This document shows, piece by piece, positions 8,221 to 16,143 of a stretch of 64,000 nt of DNA. The stretch lies in NCBI RefSeq assembly GCF_002286785.1, contig NZ_MUJY01000051.1, forward strand, positions 1 through 64,000, in the 5' to 3' direction. Each line of letters opens with the position of its first letter. Position 1 is the first letter of the stretch. A model generated the notes under the pieces. The model saw nothing but the letters and a program-made list of their open reading frames with translations. It searched no databases and was not told where the DNA came from. Origin of the DNA: Pseudomonas sp. PIC25. GTDB taxonomy: Bacteria; Pseudomonadota; Gammaproteobacteria; Pseudomonadales; Pseudomonadaceae. Both the position numbers and the translations under genes were made by a program.

Positions 8221-9270
8221 TTACAGCCGCGGATAGTCCAGGTAGCCCACCGGTCCCGAGCTATAGAAGGTCGCCGGGTCGGCTTCGTTGAGCGGGGCGT
8301 TCTGTTTGAACCGTTCCACCAGGTCCGGGTTGGCGATGTAGGGCACGCCGAAGGCCACCGCATCGGCTTTGCCGGCTGCCAGCCAGGCGTCGGCCTGCTC
8401 CCTGGTGAAGCGCTCGTTGGCGATGAACACGCCGCCGAAGGCTTCCTTCAGGCGCGGAGCGAGGCTGTCGTCGGCTTCCTTCTCGCGGGCGCAGATGAAG
8501 GCGATACCGCGCTTGCCCAGCTCGTGGGCGACGTAGGTGAAGGTCTCGGCCCGATTCGAATCGCCCATGTCATGCAGGTCGGCACGGGGCGCCAGGTGGA
8601 CGCCGACACGACCGGCGCCCCAGACCTCGATGGCCGCATCGGTGACTTCCAGCAGCAGACGAGCGCGGTTTTCCAGCGAGCCGCCGTAGCGGTCGGTGCG
8701 CTGGTTGGTGCTGTCCTGCAGGAACTGGTCGAGCAGATAACCGTTGGCCGCATGGATTTCCACACCGTCGAAGCCGGCAGCCTTGGCGTTTTCGGCGCCG
8801 GTACGGTAGGCCTCGACGATGTCGGCGATTTCCTCGGTTTCCAAGGCGCGCGGGGTGACGAAGTCACGCAGCGGCCGCAGCAGGCTGACATGGCCCTTGG
8901 CGGCGATGGCGCTGGGGGCGACCGGCAGTTCGCCGTTCAGGTAGCTGGGATCGGAAATGCGCCCGACGTGCCAGAGCTGCAGCATGATCTTGCCGCCATT
9001 GGCATGCACCGCCTTGGTGATATTGCTCCAGCCGCGCACCTGGGCGTCGGACCAGATGCCGGGGGTGTCGGGGTAGCCGACGCCCATCGGCGACACCGAC
9101 GTGGCCTCGCTGAGAATCAGGCCGGCGGAGGCGCGCTGGGCGTAGTACTCGGCCATCAGCGCGTTGGGCACGCGGCCTTCGTCCGCGCGGCAACGAGTCA
9201 GCGGGGCCATGACGATACGGTTGTTCAGTTCCAGGTCGCCGATCTTGATCGGGTCGAAGAGCGTGGTCAT
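8221..9270 (-). CDS. xenB: Old yellow enzyme family NADPH:flavin oxidoreductase (XenB-like alkene/nitro reductase)
   Basis: 349 aa TIM-barrel FMN enzyme that reduces activated alkenes and nitro compounds with NAD(P)H. The start MTTLFDPIKIGDLELNNRIVM and the block EIHAANGYLLDQFLQDSTNQRTD, which holds the substrate-binding residues, are typical, as is the C-terminal GGVFIANERFT phosphate-binding region. Its length equals XenB of P. fluorescens and it lies next to an ArsR gene and acpH, the same neighbourhood as xenB in P. aeruginosa. It lies downstream of the ArsR gene on the same strand and is likely controlled by it. Confidence 0.9.
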   Translation of the reverse strand: MTTLFDPIKIGDLELNNRIVMAPLTRCRADEGRVPNALMAEYYAQRASAGLILSEATSVSPMGVGYPDTPGIWSDAQVRGWSNITKAVHANGGKIMLQLWHVGRISDPSYLNGELPVAPSAIAAKGHVSLLRPLRDFVTPRALETEEIADIVEAYRTGAENAKAAGFDGVEIHAANGYLLDQFLQDSTNQRTDRYGGSLENRARLLLEVTDAAIEVWGAGRVGVHLAPRADLHDMGDSNRAETFTYVAHELGKRGIAFICAREKEADDSLAPRLKEAFGGVFIANERFTREQADAWLAAGKADAVAFGVPYIANPDLVERFKQNAPLNEADPATFYSSGPVGYLDYPRL

Positions 9271-9392
9271 TGGAATATCTCCGTTAACGGTCGGTCGAGA
9301 GCCTGTTCGGGCTCGGTTTTTCGGGCAAAGCGGGGCGAGAAGCGAAGTCGGAGTGGGCCTGCTCCTGTTGAAAAGGGAAGAACGGGGAAGTG

Positions 9393-9710
9393 CTACAACT
9401 CGTCGCCGATCTGGCGCAGGAATGCCTGGATGGTGTCCTCGTTGCGTTTGAAGAAATTCCACTGGCCAACCCGCTGGCTGGTCACCAGTCCCGCCCGTTG
9501 CAAGGTCGCCAAGTGCGCCGAGACGGTGGACTGGGAAAGCCCGGTACGCTGGTCGAACTTGCCGGCGCAGACGCCGATCTCGAACGGGTGTTCCTGCTCG
9601 ATGAAGTATTTCTCCGGGTCCTTCAGCCAATGCAGCATGTCGCGGCGCACCGGGTGGGCGAGGGCCTTGATGATTTCATCGATGTCGATGGGCATGACGT
9701 GGCGGTTCAT
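9393..9710 (-). CDS. ArsR-family winged-helix repressor
   Basis: 105 aa. The ArsR start IDEIIKALAHPVRRDMLHWL and the recognition helix region GLSQSTVSAHLATLQRAGLV are clear. The usual metal-binding ELCVCDL motif is absent, and the corresponding region EIGVCAGKFDQRTG has a single Cys. Sensing may therefore be thiol- or ligand-based rather than by a metal site. Upstream of xenB on the same strand with a 122-bp gap. Start could be Met6 (9695). Confidence 0.88.
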   Translation of the reverse strand: MNRHVMPIDIDEIIKALAHPVRRDMLHWLKDPEKYFIEQEHPFEIGVCAGKFDQRTGLSQSTVSAHLATLQRAGLVTSQRVGQWNFFKRNEDTIQAFLRQIGDEL

Positions 9711-9712
9711 GA

Positions 9713-9751
9713 ATCGCGATGGAACGAACTGTATATCGGTCTATCGCGATA
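9713..9751. promoter_or_regulatory. Paired ATCGCGAT operator-like sites upstream of arsR-type gene
   Basis: ATCGCGAT occurs at 9713-9720 and again within the 10-bp palindrome TATCGCGATA at 9742-9751, with starts 30 bp apart (about three helical turns). Both lie immediately upstream of the ArsR start and between it and acpH, an ideal position for autoregulation. Inference from position and symmetry. Confidence 0.55.
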
Positions 9752-9818
9752 TGCCGATCAAAGAGAGCGATAGTCGTCATCGACGGCTTCGATAGAAGGA
9801 ATGGAGTAAGCTCGCTCC

Positions 9819-10403
9819 ATGAATTACCTGGCCCATCTTCACCTCGGCGGCGATGCTCCGGCCGCGTTGCTCGGCAGTCTCTACGGCGACTTCGTAAAAG
9901 GTCCGCTGGACGGACGCTGGCCGACGGATATCGAGGCGGGAATCCGTCTGCACCGGCGCATCGATGCGTTTACCGATGCGCATCCGCTCATCGAGCGGGC
10001 CAAGGCGCGCTTTCCACAGGAGCGGCGGCGCCTGGCCGGCATCCTGCTCGATGTGTTCTTCGATCATTGTCTGGCGCGGGATTGGAACCTGTTCTCCGAT
10101 GAGCCGCTGGACCGGTTCACCGCGCGGGTCTACCGGTTGCTCGCCGATGAGGCACGGCTGCCGGAGCGGTTGGCCCTGATCGCACCGCGCATGGCCGCCC
10201 AGGACTGGCTGGGCAGCTACCGGGAATTCGCTGTGCTGGAGCAGGTCATCGCCGGCATGGGGCGGCGTTTGTCACGGCCGCATCTGTTGGCTGGTGGGAT
10301 GGAGCTGCTGGAGCGGCTGTACGAGCCGCTGAGCGAGGATTTCCAGCGCTTCTATCCGGAGCTGCAGCGCTTCGTCGATGCACAAGGGCAGGCGTTGCGC
10401 TGA
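9819..10403 (+). CDS. acpH: Acyl-carrier-protein phosphodiesterase AcpH
   Basis: 194 aa. Starts MNYLAHLHL and carries SLYGDFVKG plus HRRIDAFTDAHP and DVFFDHCLARDW, the conserved Asp/His metal ligands of this HD-like family. AcpH removes the 4'-phosphopantetheine group from holo-ACP. RBS GGAATGGAG lies upstream. It is divergent from the ArsR gene and convergent with olsA. Confidence 0.93.
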   Translation: MNYLAHLHLGGDAPAALLGSLYGDFVKGPLDGRWPTDIEAGIRLHRRIDAFTDAHPLIERAKARFPQERRRLAGILLDVFFDHCLARDWNLFSDEPLDRFTARVYRLLADEARLPERLALIAPRMAAQDWLGSYREFAVLEQVIAGMGRRLSRPHLLAGGMELLERLYEPLSEDFQRFYPELQRFVDAQGQALR

Positions 10404-10409
10404 GCGGTG

Positions 10410-10438
10410 TCCCGGATTGGCTCAGGACAAATCCGGGA
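10410..10438. terminator. Hairpin between convergent acpH and olsA
   Basis: TCCCGGATT (10410-10418) pairs with AATCCGGGA (10430-10438) across an 11-base loop. No U-run on either side, so termination is possible but not assured. It also resembles the common TCCCGGAT/ATCCGGGA intergenic repeat. Confidence 0.45.
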
Positions 10439-10452
10439 TACGGGGAGACGTA

Positions 10453-11229
10453 TCAGGCGACGTCGCGCAGCCTGTCTTCCGGGGTGCCGAACAAGGCGTC
10501 ATGCACCGCCTGCTGGGCACGCTGGGCCAGGGCGCCGCGCTCCAGGCCGTGGCTTTCGATGGGCGCCAGCAGGTGGATATCCACCTCGATGGGGTCGGCC
10601 TTCAGCAGGCGCAGCAGATGGGATGGCAGGTCATCGTCGCCGATGAAGGGGGCGACTTCGATATCCCGCTCGGCCCCGCGCCGATAACCGATCGCCACCG
10701 GCTGTAGCGCTACGCCGGCCTCGATGGCGCTGGCCAGCAGGCGACCGTGGAAGGTGCGCACGCGGCTGCCGTCGGTGGTGGTGCCTTCCGGAAAGATCGC
10801 CAAATGCCGCTGCTGGTGCAGGTGGCGGGCGAGCTGGCGGTTGACCAGATTGCTGTCGCCCGAGCCGCGGCGGATGAACAGGGTACCGGCCTTATGCGCC
10901 AGCCAGCCGGCCAGCGGCCAGGCACGGACTTCGGCTTTCGAGAGGAACGACAACGGTGCCAGGGCGCCGAGCAGCGGGATATCGGTCCAGGACACGTGGT
11001 TGCCCACCCATAGCATCGGCCGGTCCGGCAGTTGGCCGTGCACGGTCACGCGGAACGGCAGGGCGGCGGCGAGGCGGGCGAGGTACCAGCGGGTCAGGCG
11101 CTGGCGCAGCGGCATCAGGTCGTGGCGGCGCAGGCGTTCGAGCAGGCTCACCCATCCCGCCAGGACCAGGCCGAGGCCGATCACGGCGAGCAGGCTGGCG
11201 ATGCGGAGGTAGAGGCGGAGTCGCTTCAT
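10453..11229 (-). CDS. olsA: 1-acyl-sn-glycerol-3-phosphate acyltransferase-type enzyme, OlsA (ornithine lipid synthesis)
   Basis: 258 aa membrane-anchored acyltransferase with one or two N-terminal hydrophobic helices (about 8-28). Contains the HX4D motif NHVSWTD and the IFPEGTTTDGS motif of PlsC-type enzymes. In ornithine lipid synthesis OlsA O-acylates lyso-ornithine lipid made by OlsB. The gene lies 18 bp downstream of olsB on the same strand, which supports this specific role over general PlsC function. Confidence 0.92.
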   Translation of the reverse strand: MKRLRLYLRIASLLAVIGLGLVLAGWVSLLERLRRHDLMPLRQRLTRWYLARLAAALPFRVTVHGQLPDRPMLWVGNHVSWTDIPLLGALAPLSFLSKAEVRAWPLAGWLAHKAGTLFIRRGSGDSNLVNRQLARHLHQQRHLAIFPEGTTTDGSRVRTFHGRLLASAIEAGVALQPVAIGYRRGAERDIEVAPFIGDDDLPSHLLRLLKADPIEVDIHLLAPIESHGLERGALAQRAQQAVHDALFGTPEDRLRDVA

Positions 11230-11247
11230 CGGGGCTCCCGGCGCGGA

Positions 11248-12003
11248 TCAGACCGCGGCCCTGAAGTGACGGGCGTAGCGCGGGCACAGCTCGTCGCGCT
11301 TGAGCAGGATGAACACGTCGGCGACCTGGAAGTCCGGGTCCCAGCAGGGTTCGCCGCAGACCTTCGCACCCAGGCGCATGTAGGCCTTGAGCAGCGGCGG
11401 CATCTCGGCGATGACGTTGCCCGGCAGCTCCAGCGGCGGCAGCGGGTTCTTCGGCTCGGCGCGCAGGTGTTCGGTGCACAGGTAGCGTTCGCGCAGGCGC
11501 TGCATGATCGCTTGGGCCTGGATACCGCCGTCCTGCATGGGGATGCTGGCGCAGCCCATCAGATAGCGGTAGCCGCCTTCGTTGAGCACTTCCGCGAGTT
11601 CGCCCCAGAGCACGGCGATGGTGGCGCCATTGCGGTAGGCCGGGTCGACGCATGTGCGGCCGATTTCCAGCACCGGCCCTTGCAGTTGCAACAGGCCATG
11701 CAGGTTGAATTCCTCTTCGCTGTAGAAGCGGCCCAGGCCGGCGGCGGCGCGATGGTCGAGCAGGCGGGTGGTGGCGACCAGGCGTCCGTTGTTCTGGTCG
11801 CGTACGCCGATGTGGGCGCAGTGCTCGTCGAAGTCGTCGAGGTCCAGCCCCTGCTCGGCGCCCTTGAGCTTGGCGTCGAATTCCGCGCTGAACACTTGGT
11901 AGCGCAGGGCCTGGGCTTCTCGCAGCGCGGCGGTGCCGAGCAGGCGTTCGGCTTGCAGGCGGCGTTCCGGGGTGGGCTGGCGGGTGAGGGCGATCTGGGT
12001 CAT
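11248..12003 (-). CDS. olsB: Ornithine-acyl-ACP N-acyltransferase OlsB
   Basis: 251 aa GNAT-fold enzyme that transfers a 3-hydroxyacyl group from ACP to ornithine, making lyso-ornithine lipid. Family features seen are [12 protein letters not shown] near residue 30-40, [14 protein letters not shown], and the C-terminal [27 protein letters not shown] precedes the ATG. First gene of the olsBA operon; a Pho-box-like array lies 89-117 bp upstream, fitting the known rise of ornithine lipids under phosphate starvation. Confidence 0.93.
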   Translation of the reverse strand: MTQIALTRQPTPERRLQAERLLGTAALREAQALRYQVFSAEFDAKLKGAEQGLDLDDFDEHCAHIGVRDQNNGRLVATTRLLDHRAAAGLGRFYSEEEFNLHGLLQLQGPVLEIGRTCVDPAYRNGATIAVLWGELAEVLNEGGYRYLMGCASIPMQDGGIQAQAIMQRLRERYLCTEHLRAEPKNPLPPLELPGNVIAEMPPLLKAYMRLGAKVCGEPCWDPDFQVADVFILLKRDELCPRYARHFRAAV

Positions 12004-12091
12004 GTGAGCCTCCGTGAGCCGGCCTTTCTGGTGGTTGCAGCCGGTCGACTTTGTTGTGCAAGCTCAGGCTAGGCAGACCCGGTGTCACCCC

Positions 12092-12120
12092 CGTGACGGT
12101 TCGGTGATGCTTATGTGACG
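12092..12120 (-). promoter_or_regulatory. Pho-box-like 11-bp-spaced direct repeats upstream of olsBA
   Basis: On the minus strand three 7-bp units CGTCACA, CATCACC and CGTCACG start exactly 11 bp apart (12120, 12109, 12098). A weaker fourth unit lies one more step on (12081-12087). Seven-base repeats with a 4-base spacer are the architecture of PhoB sites (consensus unit CTGTCAT/C). Orientation favours olsB, but the array also lies just upstream of the plus-strand gene at 12140. Confidence 0.6.
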
Positions 12121-12139
12121 ACCTTTTCAGGAGACCGCC

Positions 12140-13027
12140 ATGCCCTGGCAATCCGTGCTCGGCCCCGCCGAACGCCTACCCGCGATGACTGCCCTGGACG
12201 ACTGGTTCGCCGCCTTGCTGGAGCGCACCGGCAACGTCGGGCCGCTGGAGATGGCGTTGCTGGGAGGGCGTCTGGCGGCCACGCCGGGATTAGCCTTTCT
12301 CGCCGGTTACCAGGGTGCGTTGCGCGCGCTCTGGCCTTCGGCTCCGGCGAGCCTGGGGGCGCTCTGCGTCACCGAGCAGCGCAGCACCCGGCCGGCGGAC
12401 CTGGCGACTCGCCTGGAGGACCTGAAGCTGACGGGGCGCAAGGATTTCGTCACCGCCGCCGAGGCGGCCGACTGGCTGCTGGTGGCGGCACGGGAAGAGG
12501 CGTCCGGGGAGCCGCCGCGGCTGGCGCTGTGCGTGCTCTACGGCGGCGCGCCGGGCGTACGTATCGAGCCCTTGCCGGCACTGCCGCTGATGCCGGACGT
12601 CGGCCATGCCCGCCTGCATCTCGACAACGCCCTCTGTGAGCGGCTGGCGGGCGACGGCTGGGATGCCTACGTCAAGCCGTTCCGCACGCTGGAAGATACC
12701 CACGTGCTGGCCGCGTTCTGCGCCTGGCTGTACGGCGTGGGGCTGGAGAGCACCTGGCCGCGCGACCTGTTGCTGCGCCTCGGCGCACTGCTCGCCGGTT
12801 GTGCCGAGGTGGCCCGGCAGAGCGCCGGGGCGCCGGCCACTCATATCCTGCTGGCCGGCCTGTTCGCCCAGTTCGAATCGCTCAGGCCGGCGCTCGACGC
12901 AGCCTTTGCCAGTGGAGAGCAGAGTTGGGCTGCGCTGTGGATACGGGATCGCGACCTGCTGTCGATTGCCAGTGGCCAGCGTGCACGGCGGTTGGAGATA
13001 GCCTTGGCGAGCCTGGGCATGGCATGA
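12140..13027 (+). CDS. Degenerate/short acyl-CoA-dehydrogenase-like protein
   Basis: 295 aa. The centre reads like the flavin-binding beta domain of acyl-CoA dehydrogenases (LKLTGRKDFVTAAEAADWLLVAAR at about 100-122). The following helical part is short and lacks the usual C-terminal catalytic region. Classical family members run to about 380 residues. It may be a non-catalytic homologue or act on the fatty-acid side of ornithine lipid synthesis. It is divergent from olsB and shares the Pho-like repeats. Start chosen at the ATG after AGGAGACCGCC; an alternative Met lies at residue 16. Confidence 0.75.
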   Translation: MPWQSVLGPAERLPAMTALDDWFAALLERTGNVGPLEMALLGGRLAATPGLAFLAGYQGALRALWPSAPASLGALCVTEQRSTRPADLATRLEDLKLTGRKDFVTAAEAADWLLVAAREEASGEPPRLALCVLYGGAPGVRIEPLPALPLMPDVGHARLHLDNALCERLAGDGWDAYVKPFRTLEDTHVLAAFCAWLYGVGLESTWPRDLLLRLGALLAGCAEVARQSAGAPATHILLAGLFAQFESLRPALDAAFASGEQSWAALWIRDRDLLSIASGQRARRLEIALASLGMA

Positions 13028-13078
13028 CCGGTTGGTAATCGGAGTGTCGTTTCGGTCACGAAAGCTGCCTGACGACCT

Positions 13079-13149
13079 GCGCATATACCTCTAAAGACAT
13101 ATCTCGTTGATCCAGGTCAGTGAGGGCCTGGCGCGGAGCGCATATACCT
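13079..13149 (+). promoter_or_regulatory. Exact 12-bp direct repeat GCGCATATACCT upstream of MBL-fold gene
   Basis: GCGCATATACCT occurs at 13079-13090 and 13138-13149, starts 59 bp apart, and the second copy ends 27 bp before the ATG at 13177. Each holds a TATACC -10-like core. It could be duplicated promoters or paired activator sites. Confidence 0.45.
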
Positions 13150-13176
13150 AGCGTCGCTCTTTTCCGAGAGGTTTCC

Positions 13177-13959
13177 ATGCGACGCGAACCCATCATGCTG
13201 TTCGATAACGGCAGCCACCAATGCCTGATGTTCGATGACCTGGTCAGTGGCGACGGTGTGCAGTCCAACCAGTTCCTGATCATCGACCATGACGAGTACC
13301 TGCTGCTCGATCCGGGCGGCGATCTCACCTACACACCCCTGTCGCTGGAGCTGTCCAAGCACATCCCGGTGCAGGACCTGACTTACATCTTCGCCTCGCA
13401 CCAGGACCCGGACATCATCGCCTCGCTGGACAAGTGGCTGCTGCATACGCGCGCCCGAGTGATCTGTTCCAAGCTGTGGGCGCGTTTCCTGCCGCACCTG
13501 ACGGCCAACTATCTGGCCATCAGCCATGGCATCTCCACCTACGACCGGATCATCGCCCTGCCGGACCGTGGGCAGAAGTTCCCTCTCGGCAAGTGCCAGT
13601 TGAAGGCAATACCGGCGCACTTCCTTCATTCGGTGGGCAACTTCCAGCTCTACGATCCCGTGAGCAAGATTCTCTTTTCCGGTGACATGGGCGCGTCCAT
13701 GGTGGACGACGCCGACCCGGTGCGCGATTTCGCCAGCCATGTGCCGAGTATGGAAGGCTTCCATCGTCGCTACATGGCCAGCAACAAGGTCGCCCGGCTG
13801 TGGGCGCAGATGGTACGCGGCATGGACGTGGAAATGATCGTGCCGCAGCACGGCCGGCCCTTCGTCGGCAAGGAAATGATCAGCGCCTTCCTGTACTGGA
13901 TCGAAGGTCTGGAATGCGGCATTGACCTGATGAGTGCCGACGATTACCGGGCGCCCTGA
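13177..13959 (+). CDS. Metallo-beta-lactamase-fold protein of the ODP (diiron oxygen-sensing) type
   Basis: 260 aa. MBL-fold ligand positions are visible: SHQDPD (about 84-89, in place of HxHxDH), PAHFLHS, the GDMGAS aspartate, and PQHGRPF near the C-terminus. The HxQ/ExD variant and the flavodiiron-like layout without a flavodoxin domain fit the ODP family of diiron oxygen-binding proteins. Start at 13177 has a GAGAGG ribosome site; upstream extension is unsupported. Function as an oxygen or redox sensor is inferred from the family. Single gene behind a repeated promoter motif. Confidence 0.8.
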   Translation: MRREPIMLFDNGSHQCLMFDDLVSGDGVQSNQFLIIDHDEYLLLDPGGDLTYTPLSLELSKHIPVQDLTYIFASHQDPDIIASLDKWLLHTRARVICSKLWARFLPHLTANYLAISHGISTYDRIIALPDRGQKFPLGKCQLKAIPAHFLHSVGNFQLYDPVSKILFSGDMGASMVDDADPVRDFASHVPSMEGFHRRYMASNKVARLWAQMVRGMDVEMIVPQHGRPFVGKEMISAFLYWIEGLECGIDLMSADDYRAP

Positions 13960-14029
13960 AACGGGCATCGCTTTCGCTTTTCCGTCATGAGGGCATGCTA
14001 GGGTTTCGCCTCCGACAGGAGGTCCTTCG

Positions 14030-15139
14030 ATGCCCCGACCGTTTTCTTTTCTCCTTGGTATTGCCGGCTGCTTCGTCATTGGCGCCGCCCAGGCTGTCGC
14101 CGAAGCCTGGCCCGATGACGACTGGCCCCGCGGCGCGACGCCGACGGGCGAGGCCCTTGCCGCCTTCGAGTCCTATGCCTTCCCTGAGCGTGACGAGGTA
14201 TCCCGGCTGGGCGTGCGCAGCGATGCGGTGGTGGTGATCCGCGACGGTGAGTTGATCTACGAACGCTATGCCGGCGAGACCCGCGCCGACACCCCGCACC
14301 TGACCTGGTCGGTGAGCAAGAGCGTGCTCGCCAGCGTCCTCGGCGTGGCCTACGGCGAGGGGCGTTTCCGCCTCGACGACCCGGCGGCCCGCTACTACCC
14401 GGCGCTCACCGCACACCCGCAGGTCAGTCTGCGGCACCTGCTCAACTGGTCCTCCGGGCTGGCCTGGCAGGAAGACTACGAGTACGCGCCGGTAAAATCG
14501 TCGGTGGTGGCGATGCTTTACACACAAGGGCGCACGGACATGGCCGCATTCACCGCCGCCCATGCTCAGGAGATGCCACCGGGCCAGCATTTCCGCTACT
14601 CCAGCGGCGACAGCAACGTCCTGGCCGCCGCGCTGAAAGGCGTGGTCGGTGCCGCAGCCTACCCGGACTACCCCTGGACCGCGCTGTTCGAACCGTTGGG
14701 CATTCGTTCCGCAGTGTGGGAGGCCGATGCCGCCGGCACCTTCGTCGGCTCGTCCTACACCTACCTCACGGCGCGCGATCTGGCGCGGGTCGGTCTGCTC
14801 ATGCAGCGCGACGGACGCTGGTACGACCGGCAACTGCTGCCGCGCGACTGGGTTGCCTTCAACCGCACCCCAGCGCCGAGCTACCGACCGCTGGAAGACG
14901 AGGCGGTGCCCGGTGGCCATTGGTGGCTCAATGTGCGGCTGGGCGGTGCCGAGAAACCCTGGCCGAACGCGCCGGAAGACACCTTCGCCGCCCTCGGCCA
15001 TTGGGGGCAGGCGCTGTACGTGTTGCCCGCCGCGCGACTGGTGATCGTGCGCTACGCCGACGACCGCGACGCCAGCTATCGCCATGACGAATTCCTCAAG
15101 CGTGCCGTCGCCGCCTTCGCCAGGGAGACCGGGCAATGA
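14030..15139 (+). CDS. Exported serine hydrolase, beta-lactamase/penicillin-binding-protein-like
   Basis: 369 aa with an N-terminal signal peptide (about 1-23, ending AQAVA). The serine SxxK motif is SVSK within LTWSVSKSVLAS (about residues 92-97), and the second motif is YSSGDSN (YxN-like). It belongs to the class C beta-lactamase-related/esterase group (PF00144). Substrate unknown; many such proteins are esterases or D-amino peptidases rather than beta-lactamases. RBS AGGAGG. Its stop overlaps the next gene's start (ATGA), so the two are coupled. Confidence 0.87.
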   Translation: MPRPFSFLLGIAGCFVIGAAQAVAEAWPDDDWPRGATPTGEALAAFESYAFPERDEVSRLGVRSDAVVVIRDGELIYERYAGETRADTPHLTWSVSKSVLASVLGVAYGEGRFRLDDPAARYYPALTAHPQVSLRHLLNWSSGLAWQEDYEYAPVKSSVVAMLYTQGRTDMAAFTAAHAQEMPPGQHFRYSSGDSNVLAAALKGVVGAAAYPDYPWTALFEPLGIRSAVWEADAAGTFVGSSYTYLTARDLARVGLLMQRDGRWYDRQLLPRDWVAFNRTPAPSYRPLEDEAVPGGHWWLNVRLGGAEKPWPNAPEDTFAALGHWGQALYVLPAARLVIVRYADDRDASYRHDEFLKRAVAAFARETGQ

Positions 15140-15474
15140 TCCGTCGCCATCCGTTCCTCAGCCTGTTGGTCCTGCTGGTGGCGGTGCTCAGCCTGCTCGG
15201 CTGGCAGAACCGCACCCACCTGGCGGCCTTCCCGGACATCATCGGCGCCTACACGGCGAAGGAATATTGTTCCTGTCGCTACGTCAGCGGGAACTCGGCG
15301 GACTATTGCCGGGCCTATACCCAACAGTACGTGCCGATCAGCGCGTTTCACGACGACCAGGCCGGCAAGCGGGTGACTGCCCGTGGCCTCGGCCGTACGC
15401 ATACCGCCGCCTGGCTCGGCCCGCGTCAGGGTTGCCGCCTGCTGCCGGAGGCGGACGATTTGCCCGAATCCTGA
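15136..15474 (+). CDS. Small exported Cys-rich protein coupled to the serine hydrolase
   Basis: 112 aa with an N-terminal hydrophobic segment (about 6-22) acting as membrane anchor or uncleaved signal. Contains a conserved-looking block AKEYCSCRYVSGNSADYCRAY with Cys residues probably disulfide-bonded in the periplasm, and a later Cys. Overlaps the hydrolase stop by 4 bp. Possibly an accessory or immunity-like partner of the hydrolase; the function is not known. Confidence 0.75.
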   Translation: MIRRHPFLSLLVLLVAVLSLLGWQNRTHLAAFPDIIGAYTAKEYCSCRYVSGNSADYCRAYTQQYVPISAFHDDQAGKRVTARGLGRTHTAAWLGPRQGCRLLPEADDLPES

Positions 15475-15527
15475 CGGGCGCGGCGTCTTCGCAGGCGGCG
15501 CCGTGTTGCCCGCCTCGCGGAGTAGTC

Positions 15528-16103
15528 ATGCGCGCATTGGTTTTTCTCCTGGCAGTCCTTCCGGCTTCCTGGGCGCTGGCCGACTGGCAACTGGACCCCA
15601 AGTTGTCGCGGATCAGCTTCGTCTCGGTCAAGCGCGGCGATATGGCCGACGTGCAGCGCTTCACCGAACTCTCCGGGACGGTCGACGGCCAAGGGTTGGC
15701 GCGTGTCGTCATTCCCTTCAGCGGTCTCGACACCGGGCTTGCCCTGCGTGACGAACGCACCCGCGAGACGCTGTTCGAAACCGAGCGCTTTCCCCAGGCG
15801 GAGGTGTCCAGCCAGATCGATCTGGCAATCTGGGAGCAACTGGACGTCGGCGCGTCGCAGATCGAGAACCTAGAGTTCCAGCTCGACCTGCACGGCCAGC
15901 AGCGGCGCCTGAAGGCCGAGGTGCTGGTCAGTCGCCTGGGCGAGGAGCGCCTCCAGGTGACCCTGCTCGAACCCTTGGTAATCAAGGCCGACGATTTCGC
16001 CCTGATCGACGGGTTGGAAAAGCTCAAGGCCATCGCCAGCGTTCCGTCGATCACGCCGGAGGTGCCGGTCTTCGCGGTGCTGAACTTCCAGCGGCAGCCC
16101 TGA
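15528..16103 (+). CDS. Periplasmic YceI-family lipid-binding protein (copy 1)
   Basis: 191 aa with signal peptide (1-18, ..SWALA). YceI lipocalin-like beta-barrel features are WQLDPKLSRISFVSVK, the ETLFETERFPQAEVSS block and the final PVFAVLNF. YceI proteins bind isoprenoid or polyprenyl ligands in the periplasm. Upstream frame extension to 15084 overlaps the preceding genes and is rejected in favour of the ATG at 15528. Tandem with a paralogue. Confidence 0.88.
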   Translation: MRALVFLLAVLPASWALADWQLDPKLSRISFVSVKRGDMADVQRFTELSGTVDGQGLARVVIPFSGLDTGLALRDERTRETLFETERFPQAEVSSQIDLAIWEQLDVGASQIENLEFQLDLHGQQRRLKAEVLVSRLGEERLQVTLLEPLVIKADDFALIDGLEKLKAIASVPSITPEVPVFAVLNFQRQP

Positions 16104-16143
16104 ACCGCTATGGTGCGCAGATTCCTTTCCACAGGGAGCGTTC

